Below are positions 15,748 to 23,160 of a stretch of DNA of 33,987 nt, in pieces. Source of the DNA: Pseudomonadota bacterium (GTDB lineage: Bacteria > Pseudomonadota > Gammaproteobacteria > Steroidobacterales > Steroidobacteraceae); NCBI GenBank assembly GCA_023391815.1, contig JAEWAF010000002.1, positions 1-33,987 of the forward strand, in the 5' to 3' direction. Position 1 is the first letter of the stretch. Every line of letters starts with the position of its first letter. The position numbers and the translations under genes were made by a program. The notes below the pieces were generated by a model that saw nothing but the letters and a program-made list of their open reading frames with translations, was not told where the DNA came from and made no database searches.

Positions 15748-16397
15748 ACTGCGAACACCTGCGCACTCTGATCGGCGCCGAGCCTCATTCGAACAATCCC
15801 GAAGTTCTGGCGCACATCGAAGGCTGCCCGGAATGCGCGCGCTATCGTCAGGAAATGCAGGCGATGGATCGCCTCATCTATCGCGCGCTGGCGGTCGACG
15901 CCCCGACTGAAAAGCGTCGCTCACAAGCGCCACGCGTGTGGCGCCTGGCTGCGAGCGTGCTCGTCGCCGTGCTTGTCGGTGCGCTCTCGTTGTGGCTACT
16001 CACACCGCGAGACAGTCTCGCCGCTGAAGCCATCGATCACGTGAAAGGTGAGCAGTTCTCGCTCGTACGCACCTCAGAAACCGTCGATGAGCAGAGCCTG
16101 GAAAAAGTGCTCGCGGCATCGAAGCTGCGGCTGAAGCCAGGCGCGGCAAGAGTGTCCTATGCGCAGAGCTGCCCGTTCCGCGGTCAGCGCGTTCCCCATC
16201 TGGTGGTACAGACGGAACACGGACCGGTGACGGTGCTGGTCGTGACGAACGCGCCGACACAGCGGCGCGAACATATCGATGAGGAAGGCTTTCAGGGCGA
16301 GATCGTTCCGGCACCGCGCGGAGTGATCGTCGTGCTGGGGCGGAACGTGCCGGTCGATGCGGTGACGCAGACGCTGCTGAGCGCGCTCGAATACTAA
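15744..16397 (+). CDS. Zinc-finger transmembrane anti-sigma factor
   Basis: A 217-residue predicted anti-sigma factor for the upstream ECF sigma, with which it is translationally coupled. The N-terminal ZAS motif H-x3-C-x2-C is present as HIEGCPEC (His24, Cys28, Cys31), with Cys3 near the N-terminus as possible fourth ligand. One transmembrane helix lies at about 66-86 (LAASVLVAVLVGALSLWLL). The remaining 130 residues should be periplasmic and resemble DUF3379-type sensor domains; they contain one cysteine (SCPFRGQRVPHLVV). The topology suits sensing of a periplasmic metal or redox signal, but the signal is not visible from sequence. Confidence 0.85.
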   Translation: MNCEHLRTLIGAEPHSNNPEVLAHIEGCPECARYRQEMQAMDRLIYRALAVDAPTEKRRSQAPRVWRLAASVLVAVLVGALSLWLLTPRDSLAAEAIDHVKGEQFSLVRTSETVDEQSLEKVLAASKLRLKPGAARVSYAQSCPFRGQRVPHLVVQTEHGPVTVLVVTNAPTQRREHIDEEGFQGEIVPAPRGVIVVLGRNVPVDAVTQTLLSALEY

Positions 16398-16400
16398 GCT

Positions 16401-16438
16401 CCAAAAATGCACAGCGGCGCAGGTGCGCGCCGCTGTGC
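16401..16438 (-). terminator. Intrinsic terminator of the bufferin gene
   Basis: A perfect 12-bp stem (GCACAGCGGCGC at 16409-16420 with GCGCCGCTGTGC at 16427-16438) closes a 6-base loop. On the minus strand it is followed by ATTTTTGG, giving a classic rho-independent terminator 8 bases past the bufferin stop. On the plus strand there is no T tract, though the stem could also slow transcription coming from the anti-sigma gene. Confidence 0.85.
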
Positions 16439-16445
16439 CCATCGA

Positions 16446-16697
16446 TCACTTCTTCAGCTTGGCCTTGGCCGCGTCGCAATCGGCCTTGCTCATCATCAGA
16501 TAGCCCGTGCCCTTGCACTTGTTCTGGCCCTGACAGGCGTTGGTGGCCGTGCCGCAAGCGGACGTGCCCTTGCACGAATTGACGCCTTCGCATTTCACCT
16601 TGGCCTCGTCCGCCGCGCTGGCGGTGGTCGCGACACTGGTGAACAGCAGTGCCGCGGCGGCGGCCAAAGCGGCGCGAGTGGCTTTCTGTTGGCTCAT
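16446..16697 (-). CDS. BufA2-like periplasmic bufferin-type metal-binding precursor
   Basis: An 83-residue secreted peptide precursor. Residues 1-29 form a signal peptide (basic start, hydrophobic 10-22, cleavage after ASA). The mature part has six cysteines (36, 42, 48, 55, 61, 74) spaced by Gly/Lys-rich linkers (CEGVNSCKGTSACG, CQGQNKCKGTG). This matches the BufA2 bufferins, ribosomal peptides that sequester copper after MNIO enzymes modify their cysteines. AGGAGAG precedes the ATG. The usual BufB (DUF692) and BufC (DUF2063) maturation genes are not next to it. It ends in its own terminator and is divergent from doxX. Copper binding is inferred from the family. Confidence 0.8.
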   Translation of the reverse strand: MSQQKATRAALAAAAALLFTSVATTASAADEAKVKCEGVNSCKGTSACGTATNACQGQNKCKGTGYLMMSKADCDAAKAKLKK

Positions 16698-16772
16698 GCT
16701 TCTCTCCTGATATGAATTCTCGAGCGGTTGAAACGGATCGTCATCGATGCCGCGAACAGCATCTTGCCCACA

Positions 16773-16800
16773 AGACCGGACCGGGCGCCATCGCATTACA
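16773..16800 (-). promoter_or_regulatory. ECF-type promoter of the bufferin gene
   Basis: On the minus strand: TGTAATGC (16800-16793), 15 bases, then GGTCT (16777-16773). Spacing and the CCGGTCT core equal those of the sigma and doxX promoters; the -35 differs slightly (AATGC instead of AATAA). The predicted start leaves a leader of about 70 bases before the ATG. Confidence 0.5.
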
Positions 16801-16810
16801 TGCAAGGTCG

Positions 16811-16838
16811 GTAATAAGCGAGGCCCGCGACCGGTCTG
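16811..16838 (+). promoter_or_regulatory. ECF-type promoter of doxX
   Basis: GTAATAA with AATAA at 16813-16817, 15 bases, then GGTCT at 16833-16837. The motif and spacing are identical to the sigma gene promoter. It lies back-to-back with the bufferin promoter, the two -35 elements being about 12 bases apart. It predicts a start about 34 bases before the doxX ATG. Confidence 0.55.
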
Positions 16839-16877
16839 GTCCGGCAAGCAACGCCTGAACCTTCCGGGGAGCCGAAT

Positions 16878-17351
16878 ATGTTGAGCGACGCCTTGATGGA
16901 CCCGAACAGCAGACTGGCGCGACTGCTCGACCATTTGCGGGCGCCGTTCGCGCTCGCCTCGCGGGTTTACGTGAGCTGGGCGTTCCTCAAGAGCGGTTAT
17001 CTGAAGCTCGCCGACTGGGATCAGACGGTCGCGCTGTTCGAGTACGAATATCGCGTGCCAGTGCTGTCCCCGCATCTGGCGGCCATCGTCGGTACCGCCG
17101 GCGAGCTGGTGTTTCCAACCCTGCTCATTCTCGGGCTGTTCGGCCGGATCAGCGCGCTCGGTCTGCAGGCCGTCAACGTACTGGCGGTGATCTCCTATGC
17201 ACACGTGCTGTTCCAGGAGGGGTTCGCGGCCGCGATCGGGCAGCATTATCTGTGGGGCTATATTCTGCTGGTCCTCACGATCTACGGCCCCGGCGCCTGG
17301 TCGCTGGATTACCAATTGCGTGCGCGGCGCAAGAATTCGCCCCACACTTGA
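16878..17351 (+). CDS. DoxX family membrane protein
   Basis: A 157-residue DoxX-family protein with four predicted helices (about 25-45, 68-90, 93-113 and 120-140), including FLKSGYLKLADWDQTVALFEYEY, typical of the family. DoxX proteins are small inner-membrane proteins often found in bufferin (DUF2282/DUF692/DUF2063) operons; their role is unclear, with links to redox or metal stress. GGGGAG lies 8 bases before the ATG. The promoter motif shared with the ECF sigma gene suggests co-regulation with the divergent bufferin gene. Its stop codon overlaps the likely -35 of the btuB operon. Confidence 0.88.
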   Translation: MLSDALMDPNSRLARLLDHLRAPFALASRVYVSWAFLKSGYLKLADWDQTVALFEYEYRVPVLSPHLAAIVGTAGELVFPTLLILGLFGRISALGLQAVNVLAVISYAHVLFQEGFAAAIGQHYLWGYILLVLTIYGPGAWSLDYQLRARRKNSPHT

Positions 17352-17376
17352 CGAAGGCCCGTCCGGACTTCATCCT
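17348..17376 (+). promoter_or_regulatory. Likely promoter of the btuB operon
   Basis: TTGACG (17348-17353) matches the -35 consensus at 5 of 6 bases and overlaps the doxX stop codon. CATCCT at 17371-17376 is a moderate -10 with a 17-base spacer. The predicted start at about 17383 is right at the 5' end of the riboswitch. Confidence 0.45.
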
Positions 17377-17383
17377 CGCGCCG

Positions 17384-17580
17384 CGCGACAAGTTCCCCGT
17401 CAGGGGATTCAAAGGGAACTCGGGTGTGAAGCCCGGGCTGCCCCCGCAACTGTAAGTGGTTCGCCGCGCGTCAAAGACCACTGGCGTAGCCCAAGGAATT
17501 GGGTGCGCCGGGAAGGTGACGCGAGGACTTCAGCCACCAGCCAGGAGACCTGCTTGCCGCCGTCGTCCATCGATCGGCCG
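17384..17580 (+). ncRNA. Cobalamin riboswitch controlling the btuB operon
   Basis: The aptamer core is clear: AAAGGGAACTCGGGTGTGAA, GCCCGGGCTGCCCCCGCAAC and TGTAAGTGG up to about 17459, then the B12 box AGCCAGGAGACCTGC at 17539-17553. It precedes btuB and the long transport/salvage operon, so cobalamin should repress its own import. Ends are approximate. Confidence 0.95.
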
Positions 17581-17625
17581 GGGTGTGCCGAGAGAACGGG
17601 AATATTCCCTGTAGAGGCGACCGGT
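17581..17625 (+). promoter_or_regulatory. Probable expression platform of the btuB riboswitch
   Basis: After the aptamer comes GGGTGTGCCGAGAGAACGGG and a perfect palindrome GGGAATATTCCC (17598-17609), then TGTAGAGGCGACCGGT. This matches the segment after the cobN riboswitch (GGGTGTGCTGAACGAGCGGG, GGGAATTCC, TGCAGCGGCGACAGGT). No T tract is visible, suggesting translational control. About 65 further bases separate it from the btuB GTG. Confidence 0.45.
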
Positions 17626-17689
17626 GCATGGGTCGCGACGCGTTTGTAGTTGCAGCCCGTGTGGTTTGTAACTCTCCGCGGAGCCCTCT

Positions 17690-19657
17690 GTGTCCAACAA
17701 CCTCGTCTGCCGCCCTGCTTTCCGGGCCTCTTCTCGCCTTCTCACCGCGTCCATCGCGCTGCTGTTGCATCCGGCCTTGTCCGCCATGGCCGCCGACGCC
17801 AGCGACGGCGTCGAGGATGTGATCGTCACCGCCAACCGCATTTCGCAAGAAACCTCGCGCGTCGGCGATTCCGTCACTGTGATCACCGCGAAAGAACAGC
17901 GGCGCAGTCAAAAGACGGCGGTGTCCGATCTGCTCGCGACGACGCCTGGCGTGACCGTCGCCCGCAACGGCGGCTTGGGCGGTACGACGACGCTGCGAAT
18001 TCGCGGCGCCGAGAGCCATCAAACCATCGTGATGATCGATGGCGTCAAGCTCAACGATCCCTCTTCGGCGAGCGGTGAATTCAACTTCGCGGATCTGCTC
18101 ACCACCGACTTTGCGCAAATCGAAGTGTTGCGCGGTCCGCAGTCCACGCTGTGGGGCAGCCAGGCCATCGGTGGCGTAGTAAACATCGTGACGCCCGTGC
18201 CCGAAGGCCCGTTGTCCGCAGGTTACTCAGTCGAGGGCGGCACTCACGACACGGCGATCGCCCGCGGTCACGTGCAAGCCGGCGGCGACCGCTTTGCCTG
18301 GCGCGTCAGCGGCAATTATTTGACGAGCGACGGCATCTCTTCGTACTCGCGCGAGTTGGGCGGTCGCGAGGCCGACGCTTATCGGAATGTCGGCTTCAAC
18401 GCGCGCGGCATTCTTCGTATCGCTGAGAACATCTCCGCCGAAGTGCGCTCGACGTGGAGCGACGGACGCTCGGATTACGACGGCGCGCCGCCGCCGCGTT
18501 TCTCCCTCACCGACACCCCGGACTACGGCACCACCGAAGAATTCACCACCTACGCGGGCGTGACCGTCGGTGCGTTCGGGGGTCGCCTCGAGAATCGCAT
18601 CGGGTTCGCGTACACGAATACGGATCGTAAAGACACCGATCCGTCGTCGTCGGTGCCGACGACGTTCGATGCCGAAGGTCGCAACGAGCGTTGGGAATAT
18701 CAAGGCACGCTGCGAATCACCGATCGCGTGAGCACCATTGTCGGCCTGGAGTCGGAACGTTCCGAGCTGAGCTCGGCCTCGCCGTCCCCGTTCGATCCGC
18801 ATCCCGTGCCGCTGACCGGCGACGTGCAGATCGACAGCGTCTACGCTCAGGTGAACGTGACACCGATCGATGCGGTGTCCTTGAGCGCGGGCGTTCGCTA
18901 CGACGACCACGAGACTTTTGGCAGTCACACGACGGCGCGCGCCTCGGCCGCATGGTCCGTGACATCGACGACCATTCTGCGCGCCACCTACGGCGAAGGA
19001 TTCAAAGCGCCGACGCTGTATCAGCTGTACAGCCAATACGGCAATCTGAATCTCGAGGCCGAAGAAGCCAAGAGCTGGGACGCCGGCGTCGAGCAACATT
19101 TCTTCGACAAGAAGCTGGTGCTGTCGGCGACTTACTTCGATCGCGACACCACGAACATGATCGACTTCGTCTCCTGCTTCGGCGAAACCCGGCCGGACTG
19201 CGCGACGCGGCCGGAAGGTTATTACGACAACTTCCAGAAGACCAACGCGAATGGCGTCGAGCTGGCCATGACCGCGCACCTGACGGAGCAGCTGTCCGTC
19301 GCGGCAAACTACACGAACATGGAAGCTGAGAATACGGCGCGCGGCACTCCTAACTTCGGTCATGCCTTGCCGCGCCGGCCGAATGAAACTCTCAATGCGC
19401 AGCTGAGCTATGAGTGGCCGGTCGGTCTGACCACCACGGTTGCGGTTCAACACGCCAGCCGCAGCTACGACAAGATCAACAACATGGTCGTGCTCGACGG
19501 TTACACGCTGTTCGATTTGCGCGCGGCCTATGCCGTCAGCGATTCTTTGGAAGTCTTCGGTCGTATCGAGAATGCGTTCGATCAGGAATACGAGACCGTG
19601 AAGAACTACGGCACGCTCGGCCGCACGTTCTACGCCGGCCTCCGGCAGAGCTTCTGA
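17690..19657 (+). CDS. btuB: TonB-dependent vitamin B12 outer-membrane receptor
   Basis: BtuB imports cobalamin and other corrinoids across the outer membrane, powered by TonB-ExbB-ExbD. The 655-residue protein has a signal peptide ending near residue 35 (SAMAA), a TonB box VEDVIVTANR at 41-50, and a plug domain with DLLATTPGVTV, LRIRGAESHQTIVMIDGV and LRGPQSTLWGSQAIGGVVNI. A beta-barrel ends in the aromatic residue of FYAGLRQSF, as required for outer-membrane insertion. Translation starts at GTG (17690), with CGGAG about 7-8 bases upstream. The riboswitch upstream supports B12 rather than siderophore specificity. Its TGA overlaps the next ATG (TGATG). Confidence 0.95.
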   Translation: MSNNLVCRPAFRASSRLLTASIALLLHPALSAMAADASDGVEDVIVTANRISQETSRVGDSVTVITAKEQRRSQKTAVSDLLATTPGVTVARNGGLGGTTTLRIRGAESHQTIVMIDGVKLNDPSSASGEFNFADLLTTDFAQIEVLRGPQSTLWGSQAIGGVVNIVTPVPEGPLSAGYSVEGGTHDTAIARGHVQAGGDRFAWRVSGNYLTSDGISSYSRELGGREADAYRNVGFNARGILRIAENISAEVRSTWSDGRSDYDGAPPPRFSLTDTPDYGTTEEFTTYAGVTVGAFGGRLENRIGFAYTNTDRKDTDPSSSVPTTFDAEGRNERWEYQGTLRITDRVSTIVGLESERSELSSASPSPFDPHPVPLTGDVQIDSVYAQVNVTPIDAVSLSAGVRYDDHETFGSHTTARASAAWSVTSTTILRATYGEGFKAPTLYQLYSQYGNLNLEAEEAKSWDAGVEQHFFDKKLVLSATYFDRDTTNMIDFVSCFGETRPDCATRPEGYYDNFQKTNANGVELAMTAHLTEQLSVAANYTNMEAENTARGTPNFGHALPRRPNETLNAQLSYEWPVGLTTTVAVQHASRSYDKINNMVVLDGYTLFDLRAAYAVSDSLEVFGRIENAFDQEYETVKNYGTLGRTFYAGLRQSF

Positions 19658-20697
19658 TGAAGAGCGGTGCGGACATCGCTGCCGGTCGCTTCGCCCATCA
19701 TGGCGGCCGGCTCTGTGTCGCACGCTCGCTGTTTCCAGAAGTGACGCAGCCGTGGATCGATTTGTCCACGGGCATCAATCCTTCGCCCTATCCAGCGCCG
19801 CGAGCTTCGGCTCGCGAGCGCAATCGATTGCCCGAGACCACCGAGCTGGCGAAGCTTGAAGCCGTCGCCGCAGCGACGTTCGGCGTCGACGATCCAGCGA
19901 GAGTGGTCGCGACGGGCGGAACCGAGAACGTGCTCAGGCTGCTGCCGTATCTCTTGGAAACGGCGTCTGCTGTGATCGCCGGGCCGACGTATGGTTCGCA
20001 CGCCGATGCATGGACGCGCGCCGGGCTCGAAACAACGGTCGTGGCTGACGCCGACCTGGCGAAGCGAGCCGCCGCGAACACAGCGATGACCGTCGTGAGT
20101 CCGAACAATCCGGACGGGCGCGTGCTGAGCCGCGAACAACTGCTGTCGTTACACAGCTCCCTGCAAGCGAACGACGGCGTGCTGATCGTCGACGAAGCGT
20201 TTGCCGATCTCGAGCCACAGCTGAGCGTCACGGATCTCGCCGGCACCGAACGCGCGCCGCGCATGATCGTGTTGCGCTCGTTTGGAAAGTTCTATGGATT
20301 GGCGGGCGTGCGTCTCGGCTTTGTTGTCGCCGCCGCTGCCATCGCCACTCAAGTGCGGCATATGCTGGGCGAGTGGCCCGTATCCGCCGACGCGCTACGT
20401 GCCGGGCTTGCCGCTTACGCAGACGCAGCCTGGGCTGCTAAAACGCGCCTTCGCTTGCATCGGGCCGCGCAACGGCTCGATAAGTTGCTCATCGCCGGCG
20501 GCATGATGATTGTCGGTGGCACGTCGCTTTACCGACTGGCCCGCGCTCCGAATGCACGCGCCCGATTCACCCAACTCGCCTCACAAGGCATCCTTGCCCG
20601 GCCGTTCGAGCACGACAGCACCCTGTTGCGTTTCGGACTGCCGCTCGCTTCAACTGACTGGCGGCGCGTCGCCGACGCGCTGAAGATGCACCCATGA
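19657..20697 (+). CDS. cobD: L-threonine-O-3-phosphate decarboxylase / histidinol-P aminotransferase-like
   Basis: CobD (named CobC in the aerobic nomenclature) decarboxylates threonine phosphate with PLP to give aminopropanol phosphate, the linker that CbiB attaches. The 346-residue protein shows the N-terminal HHGGRL and WIDLSTGINPSPYP segments, the VVSPNNPDGR loop, VDEAFADLEP and the PLP-binding lysine in LRSFGKFYGLAGVRLGF (Lys211). Its start overlaps the btuB stop and its own stop overlaps cobO (ATGA). Assignment is by fold plus context; the LSTGINP motif and the adjacent cbiB favour CobD over HisC. Confidence 0.92.
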   Translation: MKSGADIAAGRFAHHGGRLCVARSLFPEVTQPWIDLSTGINPSPYPAPRASARERNRLPETTELAKLEAVAAATFGVDDPARVVATGGTENVLRLLPYLLETASAVIAGPTYGSHADAWTRAGLETTVVADADLAKRAAANTAMTVVSPNNPDGRVLSREQLLSLHSSLQANDGVLIVDEAFADLEPQLSVTDLAGTERAPRMIVLRSFGKFYGLAGVRLGFVVAAAAIATQVRHMLGEWPVSADALRAGLAAYADAAWAAKTRLRLHRAAQRLDKLLIAGGMMIVGGTSLYRLARAPNARARFTQLASQGILARPFEHDSTLLRFGLPLASTDWRRVADALKMHP

Positions 20698-21323
20698 GCA
20701 CGCCGACCGACGGGCTTTCCGAAGCCGACAAAGATCGCCTGCACGCCGAAGAGATGAAGCTGCGCCAGGCCGAGCGCCGCGCCGAGCGCGCGACCAAGAA
20801 AGAGCGCGGCGGCCTGCTGATGGTGCTCACCGGCCCCGGCAAAGGTAAGTCCTCCAGCGCCTTCGGCATGGTGGCGCGCGCGCTGGGCTGGGACATGCGC
20901 ATCGGCATCGTGCAGTTCATCAAGGGCAAGTGGCAGACCGGCGAGAAACATTTCTTTCGCCGCTTTCCCGAGCAGGTGACTTTCGAGGTCATGGGCGAAG
21001 GGTTCACCTGGGACGTGCAGGATCGCCAGCGCGACATCGCCGCCGCCCAGAAAGCCTGGCAGCGCAGCTGCGAGCTGATCATCGATCCCGACTACGATTT
21101 CGTGCTGCTCGACGAGCTGAACATCGCCATTCGCAACCTCTACGTCAACATCGACGAAGTGGTCGCGTTTCTGAAGAATCGTCCGCGCGATAAACATATC
21201 TGCATCACCGGGCGCGATGCGCGGCCGCAGCTGACGGAAATCGCCGATCTGGTCACCGAGATGACGCTGATCAAACATCCGTACGATGCCGGCTTCAAGC
21301 CGCAGCGTGGAGTGGAATTTTGA
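20694..21323 (+). CDS. cobO: Corrinoid adenosyltransferase, CobA/CobO/BtuR type
   Basis: This enzyme adenosylates cob(I)inamide, cob(I)yrinate diamide or cobalamin with ATP. The 209-residue protein has a charged helical N-terminus (about 8-38), a P-loop GPGKGKS at 47-53, IVQFIKGKWQTGE, FVLLDELNIAIRN (Walker B) and the C-terminal EMTLIKHPYDAGFKPQRGVEF, all diagnostic. It is coupled to cobD upstream and btuF downstream by 4-base overlaps. A second, unrelated PduO-type adenosyltransferase lies at the end of the cluster. Confidence 0.96.
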   Translation: MSTPTDGLSEADKDRLHAEEMKLRQAERRAERATKKERGGLLMVLTGPGKGKSSSAFGMVARALGWDMRIGIVQFIKGKWQTGEKHFFRRFPEQVTFEVMGEGFTWDVQDRQRDIAAAQKAWQRSCELIIDPDYDFVLLDELNIAIRNLYVNIDEVVAFLKNRPRDKHICITGRDARPQLTEIADLVTEMTLIKHPYDAGFKPQRGVEF

Positions 21324-22186
21324 AACCCTGGCTCGCAGCGCTGGTCGGCGCGCTCTGGCTCGCGCCCGCCGCGCAGGCCGAGGAGCCGACCCAGCATCCG
21401 ATGCGGATCGTCTCGCTGAACATGTGCGTGGACGGCATCGTGATCGGGCTCGTGTCGCACGATCGGATCGCCGCCCTGAGCCACTACGCTCGCGACCCGC
21501 AACGCTCGACCATTGCGAACGTCGCAAGTCACTTGCCGATCACTTATGAGACCGCCGAGGAAGTCGTCGCACTTCGACCGGACCTGGTGCTCACCAGCCG
21601 CCACTCGGCCATCGCCACTCGGAATGCGTTGCAGCGGGTCGGCATTCGTTTCGAGTTGTTCGATGTGCCCGACACGGTCGAAGAAAGTCTGGCTCAGGTG
21701 CGAAGGGTCGCCAAGCTGCTGGATGCGGAGCCCGAGGGCGAAATCATGGTCGCGCGCATTCAGGCCGCGCTCGATGCAGCTCGCCTGCCCGCCAACGAAC
21801 CGCCGCTGACCGCGGCGATTTACCAGCCAGGCGGCTTGTCCGCAGGCGCGAACACCGTCGTCGGTGAGCTGATGGAACTGACGGGGCTGCGAAACGTGGC
21901 CGCGCGCTACGGCGTCGAGCAGTACCGTCCGCTGCCATTGGAAGTGTTGGTATCGGCGCCGCCCGATGTGTTGCTGGTCGGCGAAACCACGCCGGGCGCG
22001 CCCATGCAAGCAGAGAAGATCGTGCGCCACCGCGCGCTGCGAGCCTTGGATTCCCAGATGACTCAAGCTGTTTTTCCGGCGCGCCTGTTGTATTGCGCCG
22101 GCCCGACGATGATTGAAGCAGCGGCCGCCCTCGTGCGTGCACGTGAGCAAGCATGGGCTGCACGCAGAGCGAGGGACCCGCTGTGA
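21320..22186 (+). CDS. btuF: Periplasmic cobalamin-binding protein
   Basis: BtuF binds corrinoids in the periplasm and delivers them to BtuCD. The 288-residue protein has a signal peptide (1-20, cleavage after AQA) and the class III binding-protein fold: RIVSLNMCVDGIVIGL in the first lobe, a DLVLTSRHS strand, the long helix near 115-150 and IYQPGGLSAGANTVVGELMELTGLRN in the second lobe. The start codon is TTG at 21320, overlapping the cobO stop (TTGA), with GGAGTGG upstream. Location between cobO and btuC settles B12 over haem or siderophore binding. Confidence 0.9.
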   Translation: MKPWLAALVGALWLAPAAQAEEPTQHPMRIVSLNMCVDGIVIGLVSHDRIAALSHYARDPQRSTIANVASHLPITYETAEEVVALRPDLVLTSRHSAIATRNALQRVGIRFELFDVPDTVEESLAQVRRVAKLLDAEPEGEIMVARIQAALDAARLPANEPPLTAAIYQPGGLSAGANTVVGELMELTGLRNVAARYGVEQYRPLPLEVLVSAPPDVLLVGETTPGAPMQAEKIVRHRALRALDSQMTQAVFPARLLYCAGPTMIEAAAALVRAREQAWAARRARDPL

Positions 22187-23160
22187 CGTGGCGTCGATGG
22201 GCTATTCCCGCGCTGTTGGCGCTGGTCGTCGTGCTCACGATCCTATCTATCGCCGTCGGTCGTGTGACATTGACGTGGGATATGTGGAAGGTCCAGGACG
22301 CTGTGAGTCGCTCGATCCTGCTTGAGCTGCGACTTCCTCGCGCAATCCTCGGTCTGTTGGTCGGCGCATCGCTCGGCATGGCGGGCGCGGCCATGCAGGG
22401 ATATTTGCGAAACGCACTCGCCGAGCCTGGCACATTGGGTGTCTCGGCGATGTCAGCGCTCGGCGCCGTGCTCAGCATCTTCTTCAACATCGCGGGCCTC
22501 CATCCGTGGGTACTGCCGATGTGCGGCGTGCTCGGCGGCGTGATCTGCATGGCCACCTTGTTTGTATTGTCCGGGACGGCAGCGAGCGTTCTGACGCTGG
22601 TTCTATCGGGCATCATTCTCAGCGCCCTCGCCATCGCCGGCATTTCGCTGGCACTGTCTTTGTCTCCCAGTCCCTGGGCCGCGGGTGAAATCGTGCGCTG
22701 GATGTTGGGTGGTCTCACGGATCGAAGCTTCGATGAAGTGATCATCGCCGCGCCGCTGATCGTGATCGGATGTATCGCCGTGCTTGCTTGCCGCCGGCCT
22801 TTGGATGCGCTGACACTCGGCGAAACTGGCGCCCGCTCGCTCGGCATCGATTTGAATCGTGCGCAGTGGCAGCTCGCGTTCGGCATCGGGTTGATCGTTG
22901 GCGGCAGCACGGCCGTTACGGGTGTAATCGGCTTCGTCGGTTTGATCGTGCCTCATCTGATGCGCCCCCTGGTCGGCTCTCGCCCGGGCGCGCTGCTGGT
23001 TCCCAGTGCGATCGCCGGCGCGGCATTGGTGCTCGCGGGAGATATCGTCGTGCGGCTTCTGCCGGGCGGGTCGGAGCTCGAGCTCGGTGTAGTGATGTCA
23101 CTGATCGGCGCGCCCTTCTTCTTCGTGCTGCTGCACTCCATGCGACGCAAACTCACATGA
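22183..23160 (+). CDS. btuC: Cobalamin ABC transporter permease
   Basis: BtuC is the inner-membrane permease of the B12 importer (FecCD family). About 325 residues, polytopic, with the family motifs LRLPRAILGLLVGASLGMAGAAMQG near 50-75, NALAEPGTLGVSAMSALGA, and the C-terminal GVIGFVGLIVPHLMR, which contacts the ATPase. I favour the GTG at 22183, which overlaps the btuF stop (GTGA) and has GAGGG 7 bases upstream; an ATG at 22153 would add 10 residues and overlap btuF by 34 bases. Its stop overlaps btuD (ATGA). Confidence 0.93.
   Translation: MTWRRWAIPALLALVVVLTILSIAVGRVTLTWDMWKVQDAVSRSILLELRLPRAILGLLVGASLGMAGAAMQGYLRNALAEPGTLGVSAMSALGAVLSIFFNIAGLHPWVLPMCGVLGGVICMATLFVLSGTAASVLTLVLSGIILSALAIAGISLALSLSPSPWAAGEIVRWMLGGLTDRSFDEVIIAAPLIVIGCIAVLACRRPLDALTLGETGARSLGIDLNRAQWQLAFGIGLIVGGSTAVTGVIGFVGLIVPHLMRPLVGSRPGALLVPSAIAGAALVLAGDIVVRLLPGGSELELGVVMSLIGAPFFFVLLHSMRRKLT

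Noticed and set aside
18227..19723. 498-codon minus-strand open frame opposite btuB
   Set aside because: It lies entirely under the conserved btuB barrel and the start of cobD, and its sequence is low-complexity Arg/Gly-rich.
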